Shown here in pieces: positions 50,835-60,114 of a stretch of DNA of 64,000 nucleotides. The position numbers were made by a program, and so were the translations under genes. Each line of letters opens with the position of its first letter. Positions within the stretch are counted from its first letter, which is position 1. The stretch comes from Glycocaulis sp050485565 (GTDB lineage: Bacteria; Pseudomonadota; Alphaproteobacteria; Caulobacterales; Maricaulaceae). The notes below the pieces were generated by a model. The model worked only from the letters and a program-made list of their open reading frames with translations. It did no database searches and had not been told where the DNA came from. The stretch lies in NCBI RefSeq assembly GCF_050485565.1, contig NZ_JBJHBQ010000010.1:29271-93270 (forward strand), read 5' to 3'.

Positions 50835-53621
50835 CTAGAAGTTGAAGCGCAGGCCGCCGAACAGGGTGTAGCCGAACGCTTCGCGTTCGATTACGCGGCT
50901 GCGGTCACCCGCATAACGCACCCCTTCGGTGTTGGTGAGGTTCTTCGCTTCAAAGAACACACCCAGCTGGTCAGTCACGTCAAAGCTCGCCGAGAAGTCA
51001 AGCTGGCTGCGGCCTTCCCAGAAAATGTCGAGACGTGAGTCTTCCCCATCTACCGAGTCGATATAGTCAGATCGATCATTCCAGGACAGACGGGCGCTGA
51101 AACGCTCGGTTTCATAGAACACCGCGAGGTTCAGCGTGGTATCTGACTGACCTGGCAGGACGCGCGTGCGGCTGCCCGAAATCGCGGAAGCCAGCGTAAT
51201 CTCGGCATCGGTGTAGGTGTAATTGGCGAACACACCGGTATTGGCCAGCAGGCCGGGCAGGTTCACGAACTGCTGCTGATAGGTCAGCTCCACACCACGG
51301 ATATAGCCATCCGGCGCGTTTTCTGCGGTGGAAATACGGGCGGGAAGACCCTCATAGGTTCCGTCACGAACCAAGGTGAACTCATAGTTCTCCAGATCCT
51401 TGTAGAACACGTTGATGGCGGCCAGACCCAGCGGGGTGAAGTAGTATTCCAGACCTGCATCGAAGTTGTTCGACAGGGTCTCGCGCAGGTCCGGGTTACC
51501 CCGGCTTACGCCCACCGGCAGCGAGGTGCGATCACCCTCCTGAACCCGGGGCACTACGTCCTGATAGCGCGGGCGGCTGATGGCACGGGTCAGCGCAACA
51601 CGACCGATCAGATTGTCGGAAAACTCGTGACGCACGGTCAGGTTCGGGAACCAGTTGGTATAGTCCCGGCTGATGCGGTTGATGCTGATATTGTCATTGT
51701 CATCGATGAACGGCGCTGAGCCCTCGAATTGCGTATGCTCAACCCGCAGGCCGGCCACGATACGGGTGGCACCGGCTTCTACCGTTGCCATGCCGTAAGC
51801 CGCGTAAATGCGCTCCTCGGCTTCATAATCTGCCGTAGTTGACTGCGGCACACGGCGGACCGCCGGCTGGGTAGATGTCGCTTCGATGGCGTTCCAGTAA
51901 GCGGTTACTGCGGCCGGATCGTATTTCTGACCGAGGAAGTAGTCAAAATTCTGCGACGGCTCATTGCCGAGGAAGGCCGAGATGGGCTGACCCGGATCAG
52001 CGATGCCGCGACGGTCACGATATTGCTCATTGTCATTGGTCACTTCCCGGCTGCGTACGGCAGCACCGGTGCGGAACTCTGTCGGATTGGTGAAGAGCGA
52101 ACCGCTGAAGGCGTAGTTGATGCGTGCCGCGATCTCGTCCTGCTCGGTCGTCTGGCCACGGAACACGTTCTCGCGGAAGCCGTAACCTGAGAGGTCAAGG
52201 TGCTCATTGGTGGTGAAGAGTGACAGGGCCGGGCTGTCGGCATTGGAGAAGTCATAGCTCAGATTGGGTCGAATCGAGGACCGGAACAGGAACTGGGCCC
52301 GGCGCGGGTTGAACTGTTCGGAGCGCGAATAGGAGAGCGAATAATCCAGCTCTCCACCGCCAATAAGGTGCTCACCACCGATCTGGATCGTGGCGATCTC
52401 ATTCTGCACGATGCGGTGGCGCAGCTCTTTCTCAATGCGTGAGCTGTTCCAGGTCGCATTGCCGTTTGTGGCCCCCGGCTGCAGCGAGCCGTCCGCGTAT
52501 AGAACCAGCAGCGTGTTGCGGAACTCGTCGTCGCGGAAGCGCGAATAGCTGCCCGTCAGGAAGAAGCGGTTCGCGTCATCGGGGCGGAACTCCAGCGAAC
52601 CGGTGAACGCTGTACGTTCGCGGATCGTGTCGTAATCCTTGAACTCCTGTTCATCGACGAGGAACACATCCTGGCCGCCGATATTCTCGATGATCCAGTT
52701 GGACTCGATATTGTCGACCTGACGGTCGGTGCGCGAATAGCTGGCCGAGAGCAGGGCGCCGAAACGGCCATCACCGAACGTGTTGGAGATCGTGCCGGAG
52801 GCGCGGCGGTCATTGCCATCGCCAAACTCGTTGTAGCTGAGGCCACCTTGACCGGAGATGCGCAGGCCCGGACGGTCGAACGGAGAACGCGTAACCAGAT
52901 TGACCGAACCGGCGATGGAGTCAGCGTCCTGATTTGGCAGCAGGGTCTTGGACACTTCCAACGCGGCCACGATATCGGCCGGGATGGTATCGAGATCCAC
53001 CGCGCGGGTGCCCGGATCAGGCGAGCCTACTGCGACGCCGTCCACCGAGATACCGGTGAAGTCACCCGGTGCGCCGCGCAGATTGATGAAGCGGCCTTCA
53101 CCCTGGTCGCGCGCAACAGCAAAGCCCGGAACGCGCTGCAGCGCTTCGGCGATATTGGCATCGGGGAAGCGGCCGATGGAGTCAGCCGAGACGATATTGG
53201 TGGTCGCGCTATTGGTGCGCTGCTGGTTCAGGGCGCGCGCCGCAGAATCCAGAATCTGGCCGGTAATGATGATCCGGTCCACGCCCGGCGCGGTACCGGT
53301 GAGCGTGAAGGTGATCGTGTTGGCCTCGGTCGCGGAGATGTTCACGCCGCGTACACCGGGCGGCAGGCCCAGATAGTTGACTTCGAGCTGCGCTTCACCA
53401 GCAGGCACCGAAAGGAAGACGAACTCGCCACGGCGGTCAGTGGACGTGGTCAGACCCAGCTCCGGCACACTTACACGGGCGCCCGGAAGGCCATTGCCAC
53501 GTTCATCAACCACGCGGCCGGTCAACTGGTGTTGGGCGAAGGCCTCTGCGCCGATGGCGCTGAAGCCAAGAGCGAGCACAAGGCCGGATACGCCCAGAAG
53601 GCGTTGATTACGGATCGTCAT
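50835..53621 (-). CDS. TonB-dependent receptor
   Basis: 928 residues from ATG 53621 with GGGGGA upstream. Signal peptide to ~29 (AEAFA), a carboxypeptidase-regulatory-like domain (LTGRVVDERGNGLPGARVSV, residues ~33-105), a plug with RFPDANIAEALQRVPG, and a ~700-residue barrel ending TLFGGLRFNF. This is the Xanthomonas/Caulobacter receptor type. A tandem Pho-box-like array upstream and a divergent phosphoesterase gene suggest uptake of a phosphorylated nutrient; the ligand is inferred only from this. Confidence 0.93.
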   Translation of the reverse strand: MTIRNQRLLGVSGLVLALGFSAIGAEAFAQHQLTGRVVDERGNGLPGARVSVPELGLTTSTDRRGEFVFLSVPAGEAQLEVNYLGLPPGVRGVNISATEANTITFTLTGTAPGVDRIIITGQILDSAARALNQQRTNSATTNIVSADSIGRFPDANIAEALQRVPGFAVARDQGEGRFINLRGAPGDFTGISVDGVAVGSPDPGTRAVDLDTIPADIVAALEVSKTLLPNQDADSIAGSVNLVTRSPFDRPGLRISGQGGLSYNEFGDGNDRRASGTISNTFGDGRFGALLSASYSRTDRQVDNIESNWIIENIGGQDVFLVDEQEFKDYDTIRERTAFTGSLEFRPDDANRFFLTGSYSRFRDDEFRNTLLVLYADGSLQPGATNGNATWNSSRIEKELRHRIVQNEIATIQIGGEHLIGGGELDYSLSYSRSEQFNPRRAQFLFRSSIRPNLSYDFSNADSPALSLFTTNEHLDLSGYGFRENVFRGQTTEQDEIAARINYAFSGSLFTNPTEFRTGAAVRSREVTNDNEQYRDRRGIADPGQPISAFLGNEPSQNFDYFLGQKYDPAAVTAYWNAIEATSTQPAVRRVPQSTTADYEAEERIYAAYGMATVEAGATRIVAGLRVEHTQFEGSAPFIDDNDNISINRISRDYTNWFPNLTVRHEFSDNLIGRVALTRAISRPRYQDVVPRVQEGDRTSLPVGVSRGNPDLRETLSNNFDAGLEYYFTPLGLAAINVFYKDLENYEFTLVRDGTYEGLPARISTAENAPDGYIRGVELTYQQQFVNLPGLLANTGVFANYTYTDAEITLASAISGSRTRVLPGQSDTTLNLAVFYETERFSARLSWNDRSDYIDSVDGEDSRLDIFWEGRSQLDFSASFDVTDQLGVFFEAKNLTNTEGVRYAGDRSRVIEREAFGYTLFGGLRFNF

Positions 53622-53700
53622 CGGTGAAGTCCCCCTGAAAAACAACCAAAGACCGGCTTGCGCGCACGCATCCGGTTCTTGCTCGTTAGACAGGAGACCG

Positions 53701-53751
53701 ATGACAGCCCGGTCACGGACTGGTGAAGTCTTGGTGATGTTTTGGTGACAG
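53701..53751 (-). promoter_or_regulatory. Five-unit Pho-box-like array for the TonB receptor
   Basis: On the minus strand, 7-base units CTGTCAC (53745-53751), ACATCAC (53734-53740), ACTTCAC (53723-53729), CCGTGAC (53712-53718) and CTGTCAT (53701-53707) repeat at exact 11-bp intervals with 4-bp spacers. This matches PhoB half-site geometry (CTGTCAT + 4). The array points toward the receptor start 80 bp away. A weak -10 TCTAAC follows at 53685-53690. Confidence 0.75.
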
Positions 53752-53820
53752 GAAAATTACCGATAGGCGTAGGTTTGGTGACAGCGCAAAGTCCGGACAC
53801 GCGACCGCTTTAAGCGGCCG

Positions 53821-53864
53821 GTTTCACCGCCTTGTCACAAAACCCGAGCAGTATGCAGTATAAT
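53821..53864 (+). promoter_or_regulatory. Pho-box-like pair and -10 for the phosphoesterase
   Basis: GTTTCAC (53821-53827) and TTGTCAC (53832-53838) form a two-unit, 11-bp-period box on the plus strand. A perfect TATAAT lies at 53859-53864. The spacing box to -10 is about ten bases longer than in classic E. coli Pho promoters. It places transcription start near 53871, which favours translation from ATG 53904. Confidence 0.6.
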
Positions 53865-53903
53865 GTCCGGTACAGTTCCATGACATCAGGGTTTGCAAAC
53901 ACC

Positions 53904-54776
53904 ATGGCCAACAGATTTGTCGCTGGCGTTACTGCCACACTCCTCGCCTTCCTGCCGGTAACGGGCACAGCATTCGCCCAGGACGACGCTGCAGATAGCG
54001 TGAGCGTACGTTTCGCCGTGCTGGGCGACGCCGAGCCCAAGCCGTGCGCGCTGTTTCCCGGCGTGGAGGCTGCGGTGCGCGATGTGAACGCCCTGGCCGA
54101 AGCCGGCCGGATCGATTTCGTCCTCGGGGTAGGCGATCTGGCCCACAAGGGCACGGAAGTTCAGTACGAGAACGTCACACCGGCACTGCAATCACTGACC
54201 CGTCCTTTCTATCCGATCATGGGCAATGAGGAGCATGGCGACACGGTCGAGCGGTATCTGGAATTCGCCGGCCAGTGGAACCCGGAGGTCACCGAGGTAA
54301 GCTACACACTGGAGCGCGGCCCGCTCACGCTGGTTATGGCCTCACCTGATTTCAGCCGCCAGTTCAACGATGAGAGCATAGACTGGATGCTCGAACAGGT
54401 GCGCGGGGCAGCGCCCCGGCCGGTCTTCCTGGTGGTGCACGCCGCCCAGATGGGTGTTTATCCGGACAACCCGGACAAGGGCGTTGAAAATCCGCGTTTC
54501 CTCGAGATTGTTGCCGAGCCGAACCTCGCTGCCGTGATTTCCGGTGATCTGCATATGGACATGGATCGTGTCATCCATTCCCGGCAGATCGAGCATGTCC
54601 ACTACCTTCATATTCCCGGTCTGGAACGCACGAAAATCCCCGACGAAACCAGCCACACGCCCATGTTCCGGGTCTTCACGGTGTTTGAAAGCGGAGAGGT
54701 TCAGGTCGATACATACGCGACCGGAAATCTGGAACCGCTGGAGCAGCACGCCTACCAATTCAACCTGCCGCAATAG
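53904..54776 (+). CDS. Exported calcineurin-like phosphoesterase
   Basis: 290 residues from ATG 53904, chosen because the TATAAT box leaves almost no leader for the earlier ATG at 53880. Signal peptide ends TGTAFAQ. Metallophosphoesterase motifs: FAVLGDAEP, LGVGDLAHKG, PIMGNEEHG (GNHE variant), VVHAAQMG and SGDLHMD. Two of these differ from canonical (GNEEH, GDLH), so metal coordination may be altered. Likely hydrolyses phosphate esters in the periplasm, divergent from the TonB receptor and under a similar Pho-like box. Confidence 0.88.
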   Translation: MANRFVAGVTATLLAFLPVTGTAFAQDDAADSVSVRFAVLGDAEPKPCALFPGVEAAVRDVNALAEAGRIDFVLGVGDLAHKGTEVQYENVTPALQSLTRPFYPIMGNEEHGDTVERYLEFAGQWNPEVTEVSYTLERGPLTLVMASPDFSRQFNDESIDWMLEQVRGAAPRPVFLVVHAAQMGVYPDNPDKGVENPRFLEIVAEPNLAAVISGDLHMDMDRVIHSRQIEHVHYLHIPGLERTKIPDETSHTPMFRVFTVFESGEVQVDTYATGNLEPLEQHAYQFNLPQ

Positions 54777-54797
54777 CAGCTGAAGACCTTTCCAGCC

Positions 54798-54828
54798 TCA
54801 TGTCCGCGGGCCGGCACAGCCCGCATGA
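54798..54828. repeat. Short REP-like hairpin
   Basis: TCATG and GCGGGC (54806-54811) pair with GCCCGC (54819-54824) and CATGA. The ATGACAGC tail is shared with the larger element at 34127-34221. It may serve as the phosphoesterase gene's transcript end, though no T-tract follows. Confidence 0.5.
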
Positions 54829-54866
54829 CAGCCGATCCGTAATTGGCTAATGTCCGGCGCGCACAT

Positions 54867-54943
54867 GTCCCCGTAGCTCAGCAGGATAGAGCATCAGATT
54901 CCTAATCTGAGGGCCACAGGTTCGAATCCTGTCGGGGACACCA
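54867..54943 (+). tRNA. tRNA-Arg(CCT)
   Basis: 77 nt including encoded CCA. Acceptor GTCCCCG pairs with CGGGGAC; D-stem GCTC/GAGC; anticodon stem TCAGA/TCTGA with loop TTCCTAA, giving anticodon CCT; T-arm ACAGG-TTCGAAT-CCTGT. tRNA-Arg(CCT) genes are frequent integration sites. The next 2 kb has a less GC-rich feel than its surroundings, but I found no repeat of the tRNA 3' end in the window. Confidence 0.96.
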
Positions 54944-55151
54944 GTATTCCTGTGCTGCCTGCATCTGTCCGGCGTGTATTCGTGCTGCACCCACACCGCT
55001 TAGCATCCAAGCCTTGCCATTCGCATCATCAGCCCGCCGCTTCTGGTCAAACTTTCAGCGGTGGCCAGAAATCACTATCGTTTCACGCAGTACTAGTGCT
55101 ACTAGCGGCACGTTGGGATGGGAGAGTGACGTGTGAACAAGGGGTGCCCTT

Positions 55152-57210
55152 ATGGATAGGACTCACAAGATGAGAACCCAGGAGGAACAGCGCAACCTAC
55201 CGATTCCTGATACTCGACCCGCATTGGTATATATCGAGTCCCAGCGGGACTACGCTGCTATCCTCGAGCAAATCTCTGCAGAGCCGGATATGGCGGCGGC
55301 CAGATTCTTCGTGCCTAACGCAGCGCACTGCGTAGCTTTCCTCGAGGCGGCGCGCGAAGCGGGCATTGAGATCGAGGATCGCTTACTCCACTACAACACA
55401 ATCAGCCCGGAGCACGACGAAGCAATCTATACCTGCGCACTGGAAGCGGCGACCCTACTTTACAACCTGACGCTTAGCTGCTCGGGGATGATATACGGAG
55501 ATCGCAACCGGTTTGTTTATCCCGATACGCGCTGGGCGTTTATTGCGGGTCTGGTTGACAGGTTTGCAGGACAGATGCGGCCAACGCTCGAGCTGGAGAC
55601 ACGGATCAGGTGTCTCGACCCCTCCTCAATCTATCTGTTCCCCAGCCCCGGCAGCGAAGCCTATACCAGCCTGGCTGCGGTACAGGCCAGCGCAGGGGGC
55701 CGTCCAGTGATCCTGAAAATGGATCATTTGCCGGAGAGTGTACGCCAACGCATTCGTCAGCGAGCTACCGTTCCCACGCGGTGCCGCCAATGGCCGGTAT
55801 ACGACCTGGCGTCGCTTGAACTCGCCAGGCGCGGAAACGTGCTTTTGATGGGCAACTTCAAGGACCGTCAATATCACTACGCCATGAAGCCCATCTTACC
55901 AATGCTTGCAAAGCGCCACGGCCTCGTGCTGGCAGAATATATCCCGGGAAGCCCGCCCGGCTGGCTCAACGACGCCGATATTGCACAGCTGAAACCAGCT
56001 TATCTCGGACGCATAACTAGCGAGACAGTTTTTCAGCTTACCGAAACCGACACATTGTTTGTCACCAGCGTAGTTCGGCGCTTCAGACACGCGCTGAGCA
56101 TGACAACAGGGCTGGCAGCTCGTTGCGCTGGGCTCCTGGCGCTTTTTACGTCTCGTATATTGTTCCCGTTGCTGCTGCATGCGCGCGACACACGCACCTG
56201 CGCCCTGGCTGTACTGCGTAGCTGCTCGGCTGTAGTAGTCGTTCCTGGACGAACCTTGGAACCCAACGTGTTTGTTGGTTGCGCCCAGGCTCTGGGTATC
56301 CCGACCTTCGAGATTCAAAGCGGCACCAATTTCCCCGTCACGGCGCTTCATCAGGCCTCAGGCCGATCATATAATGGCGATTGACCCCTATTCACGTCAT
56401 GTCTTTACCGACTTTCTGGGCAAGCCACCCAGCCAGGTAACCGTAACCGGTTCGCCCAAGCTGGACAGCGATCTCACGGGAGCGCGCGGCGTGAGCCGGG
56501 ATGAGGCCCGCGCGCGGCTGCCCGATCTTGCAAAGCTGGGACAGGCTCCGATAGTCCTTCTGGCTTCACAGCCGCTGGGTCTGGACCGGTCTTCCGAGAT
56601 AGCGGAAATCGCGATGGCGGCCTGCGCCGGCATCGACGGTCTGTGGCTGGCGATCAAGCCTCATCCGAACGAAACCGGTCTCTATCTGGAGCAATACCGC
56701 CGGATTGCCGCCCGGCTGGGGTTCCGGCGCCTGATCATTATGCCCGATGCACGCATCCATGACGCCGTAACGGCGTCAGACATGGTGGCGACCTATTTCT
56801 CGACGGTCGGGCTGGAAAGTTTCGCGCTGAGGCGTCCGGTGCTTTGTATAAATCCGTATGCCAGCTCCCCGCCCTATGACCTCGTGCAGACCGGTATTGC
56901 AAAGGAAGTCAAAGATGCGCAGTCGGCGCAGCGGGCAATGGCAGAATGCCTTCGCAACCCGCATGCATTACTGCAATCTGACCCGGAACTTGAAGCGATC
57001 CGCGACGGCCGCGCATCGGACCGGGTATCAGGGATGATACTCGCCGCAGCGCGTGATTACGGCTATCGCACCGACCCTTCCCAACCCAGCTTTTACGTCC
57101 GGGCGACAAGCGCCGCCGCCCATCGCGTCATCAGCACTGTTCTTGCGGCACGCGATCTGGCGCGCGCATTCTCGGACCGCAAACCCGGTGAAAGCCGCCA
57201 GCAGACATGA
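55152..57210 (+). pseudogene. Frameshifted capsule-type glycosyltransferase
   Basis: Two adjacent frames read as one GT-B-like protein of ~680 residues. The first (55152-56384) covers an N-terminal Rossmann part and reaches TFEIQSGT. The second picks up ISPSRRFIRPQADHIMAID and continues through VTVTGSPKLD, AIKPHPNE and FSTVGLESFALRRPVL to 57210. Removing one A in ACCAAT (56325-56330) would restore a continuous protein. Related proteins build or modify surface polysaccharides. Cause is either a real mutation or a sequencing error. AAGGGG precedes the start; the first half has less GC-rich codons than its neighbours. Confidence 0.72.
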
Positions 57211-57373
57211 GGCGTCGTCACAATCGCCGTGAATGACAGCAAGGCCACAGATCACTCATGTCCCTTTGCGGCGGGCCAGACCGATTTCGCGCTGCAGCAC
57301 GCAATTAAAGATTGCCCGCATGCCAGTTTCGCCCCTAGGCTCGGCTCAGAAGCTTGCAGGGCGGGCATCGGGC

Positions 57374-57793
57374 ATGGGCGACATCACGCAACCAGCGCGC
57401 ATACTTCTGGTCGAGGATGACGACACAGAGGCCGACCTGTTTGCCCGCATGCTGGTGCGCAAATCACCCCAATGCACGGTTGATCGGGCTGCCAGCGGTG
57501 GCGAGGCACTGGCAAGCCTGTCTGAAGGCCCGCTGCCCGACTGCATCGTCCTGGATCTGCGTTTGCCGGGCGAGGACGGGATCTGGATACTCGAGCGCCT
57601 TCTGGAATCGCCGCAATGGCGCACCATCCCGGTGATCGTGTTCTCCGGCGATGTCTCGCGCCTGGGTCCGGCTTCCAGCCAGTACCCCAATGTCGCCTCC
57701 AGCGTACGCAAGCCCCACAGTGTCGAGGAGTATGAAGCCACGCTGCTCATCGTGTGCGCCATAGTCGGTGCCACTGTGTCAGCTGCAGCCTGA
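57374..57793 (+). CDS. Single-domain response regulator
   Basis: 139 residues from ATG 57374; longer starts add unrelated sequence. Receiver features: acidic pocket LLVEDDDTEAD, phospho-acceptor Asp in CIVLDLRLPGEDG, Ser in VIVFSGD and Lys in SSVRKPHSVEEYE. There is no output domain, so it acts by protein contact or as a phosphate sink. Its histidine kinase is not adjacent. Convergent with a GAF protein six bases away. Confidence 0.85.
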   Translation: MGDITQPARILLVEDDDTEADLFARMLVRKSPQCTVDRAASGGEALASLSEGPLPDCIVLDLRLPGEDGIWILERLLESPQWRTIPVIVFSGDVSRLGPASSQYPNVASSVRKPHSVEEYEATLLIVCAIVGATVSAAA

Positions 57794-57799
57794 CACCCC

Positions 57800-58354
57800 T
57801 CAGGCCCGGCGCGGCAAGGCTTCGGGCGCCGGTAAATGGTCCTGGCCGTTCAGGCGCCGCCCCAGCTCCTTGAGCTCCAGCCGCGTGCGGTGCGCGTCAA
57901 TCGCATGCATCACCGCATCGGCCAGATGGCCCAGCAGCCTGACCTGCTCAGACGTCAGATCGCGCGGTCTGGTATCGAGAATGCACAGCGAGCCCAGCGC
58001 ATAGCCATCTTCCTCGATCAGCGGCGCCCCGGCATAAAAGCGCACATGAGGCGCGCCCGTGACCAGCGGGTTCTGGGCAAAGCGCGCATCACGCGTCACA
58101 TCGGGGACGACCATCGGTTCAAACCCGCCGATCGTGTGACTGCAAAAAGAGACCGAGCGCGGCGTCTCACGCAAGCCCACGCCCAGCACGGACTTGAACC
58201 ATTGCCGCTCGGCATCAACCAGCGACACCAGGGCGATAGGCACATCAAACGCCAGCGCCGCCGCCCGCGTCAGGCAATCAAATGCCGGATGTGGTGCGGT
58301 GTCGAGTATGGCGCAGGCGCGAAGCGCTGCGAGGCGCTGGAGTTCCAAAGACAA
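57800..58354 (-). CDS. Stand-alone GAF-domain protein
   Basis: 184 residues. GAF fold with the common bacterial pattern LAALRACAILDTAPHPAFD, then IALVSLVDAERQWFKSVLG, VSFCSHTI, VRFYAGAPLIEEDGYALGS and LCILDTRPRDLT. No kinase, cyclase or DNA-binding part follows; a coiled helix (AIDAHRTRLELKELGRRL) ends the chain. The start codon appears to be TTG at 58354; no ATG fits. May sense a small ligand for a separate partner. Confidence 0.82.
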   Translation of the reverse strand: MSLELQRLAALRACAILDTAPHPAFDCLTRAAALAFDVPIALVSLVDAERQWFKSVLGVGLRETPRSVSFCSHTIGGFEPMVVPDVTRDARFAQNPLVTGAPHVRFYAGAPLIEEDGYALGSLCILDTRPRDLTSEQVRLLGHLADAVMHAIDAHRTRLELKELGRRLNGQDHLPAPEALPRRA

Positions 58355-58520
58355 TATAATACATCCACTGAATCTGTTCAGTGAGCAACACTATAGATAG
58401 AGCGTTGCACAACCGTAAAGGGTCCAGTCCAGCCCAATCACATCCATGTGACCCGCGATGATTGCCAACTGGCCCGCACTGTCTAGTCTTGCCTCAAACC
58501 GGGGTTAGGAGAGTGTGAAC

Positions 58521-59312
58521 ATGGATCTGAGCGGCAAGACCGCCATCGTCACGGGCGGGGCCAGTGGAATCGGACTGGCCGTAGCCAGAGCCTTGAACGC
58601 GAAAGGCGCCAAAATCGCCATTGCTGACCTCAACGCGGGCGCTGCAGCTGAGGCCGGCGCGGCGCTGGGCGGGTTTGGCGAGGCCGTCAATGTAGGCGAT
58701 GAAGCGGCGCTGGTGCGTTTCATCAACAAGGTCGAGCGCACTCTCGGTCCGGTCGACATCTATATGTCCAATGCCGGCCTTGGCTTTACCGACGGTCCGG
58801 GCTGGGGCGCGGGCGATGCGCCCAACGCAGCCTGGGATCTGTGCTGGCAGGTCAATGTGATGGCCAGCGTGTTCGCCGCGCGCCATCTCGCCCGCAAGAT
58901 CGCCGCCCGGAGCGGCCATTTCATCATCACCTCATCAGCAGCGGGGCTTCTCGCCCAGATCGGGGATGCGCCTTATTCGGCCACCAAGGCAGCGGCCGTA
59001 TCCTTTGCCGAGTGCCTGGCCATCACCCACGGCGATGAGGGGCTGAACGTGCATTGTCTATGCCCGGAAGGGGTGAACACGCCGCTGGTGCAGGGCATTG
59101 AGGGCGGCGCACAGGGGCTTGGCGGATATCTGGAAGCCGACGAGGTTGCCGGCATTCTGCTCAAGGCGATGGAAGAGAAACACTTCCTCGTCATGACCCA
59201 CACCAATACGCCCGGCTATGTCGCCAATAAGGGACAGGATCGCGACCGCTGGGTCGGTGGCATGCGCAAACTGCGCCGCATGCTGCTGGAAAAGCTTGGC
59301 CGCCCGATGTGA
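58521..59312 (+). CDS. Short-chain dehydrogenase/reductase
   Basis: 263 residues from ATG 58521 (AGGAGA at seven bases; a GTG two codons earlier is less likely). Classical SDR: TGGASGIG cofactor loop, NAG in MSNAGLGF, catalytic Ser in ITSSAAG and YSATKAA. An Asp in AIADLN after the second strand suggests NAD over NADP. Substrate unknown. Its stop directly abuts the stop of the convergent regulator gene. Confidence 0.9.
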   Translation: MDLSGKTAIVTGGASGIGLAVARALNAKGAKIAIADLNAGAAAEAGAALGGFGEAVNVGDEAALVRFINKVERTLGPVDIYMSNAGLGFTDGPGWGAGDAPNAAWDLCWQVNVMASVFAARHLARKIAARSGHFIITSSAAGLLAQIGDAPYSATKAAAVSFAECLAITHGDEGLNVHCLCPEGVNTPLVQGIEGGAQGLGGYLEADEVAGILLKAMEEKHFLVMTHTNTPGYVANKGQDRDRWVGGMRKLRRMLLEKLGRPM

Positions 59313-59999
59313 TCAGGACTGCAGGCGGTAACCACCCGTATCGGTGACCAGGAGGCGCGCCCGGCCCGGATCAGGCTCGATCTTCTGGCGCAGCCGGTAG
59401 ATATGGGTTTCCAGTGTGTGGGTATTGGCCTCGCGGTGATAGCCCCATACCCGGTCAAGCAGCTCCTCGCGGGCGACCGGCTTGCCGCCTGCCCGGTAGA
59501 GATATTTCAATATGCTGGTTTCCTTTTCGGTCAGGCGGATGCGCTTGCCGTCCTGATTGACCAGCTGCTTCATGCCGGGCGTGAAGACGTAAGGGCCGAT
59601 ATTCAGCACCGCGTCCTCTGACGCCTCATAACGCCTGAGCTGGGTGCGCACACGCTCCAGCAGGACCCGGAAGGCTATCGGCTTGGCCAGAAAATCGCTG
59701 GCCCCCGATTGCAGCCCCTTCACATGATCCTCATCAGCCGATTGCGCGGTCAGAAGGATGATCGGAACGCTCTCGCCTTCTTCGCGCAACACCGCGCAGG
59801 CATCGCGCCCGTCCATGTCCGGCAGGCCGACATCGAAAATGACGATATCGGGATTGTCACTGCGCACGCGCTCCATGCCCTGGCTGGCATTGACCGCTGT
59901 AATCACGGCAAACCCGTCCTCCAGGGCAAACTGTTCGGCCAGCGCCTCGCGCAGATCGGTGTCATCATCGATAATGAGAACGGTTTTTTCACCGGCCAT
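59313..59999 (-). CDS. OmpR-family response regulator
   Basis: 228 residues from ATG 59999. Receiver domain with VLIIDDDTDLREAL, phospho-Asp in VIFDVGLPDMDG, Thr in LLTAQS and Lys in DFLAKPIAF. The winged-helix output domain contains LTEKETSILKYLYR and THTLETHIYRLRQKI. No sensor kinase gene is next to it, so it belongs to a split two-component pair. Confidence 0.93.
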   Translation of the reverse strand: MAGEKTVLIIDDDTDLREALAEQFALEDGFAVITAVNASQGMERVRSDNPDIVIFDVGLPDMDGRDACAVLREEGESVPIILLTAQSADEDHVKGLQSGASDFLAKPIAFRVLLERVRTQLRRYEASEDAVLNIGPYVFTPGMKQLVNQDGKRIRLTEKETSILKYLYRAGGKPVAREELLDRVWGYHREANTHTLETHIYRLRQKIEPDPGRARLLVTDTGGYRLQS

Positions 60000-60114
60000 G
60001 GCGGGCCAAGCCTCCCTGATAGGCGCACCACGCAAACATAGGGTGCGTTGCAGCCCCGCGCCAACTGCCTCTGGCTGCTTGCCAGCCGGGCAGGGCTGGC
60101 ATCAGTCTGCCGGC

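Noticed and set aside
56320..56335. Programmed ribosomal frameshift
   Set aside because: No slippery heptamer, stop-adjacent shifty codon or downstream pseudoknot is evident; a plain indel is simpler.
56272..57210. Independent second glycosyltransferase gene
   Set aside because: Its first ~30 codons overlap the upstream frame and lack an RBS, while the protein sequence continues the upstream domain after a one-base shift.
54867..57210. Genomic island integrated at tRNA-Arg
   Set aside because: No integrase and no repeat of the tRNA 3' end was found in the window, so only composition and position hint at transfer.
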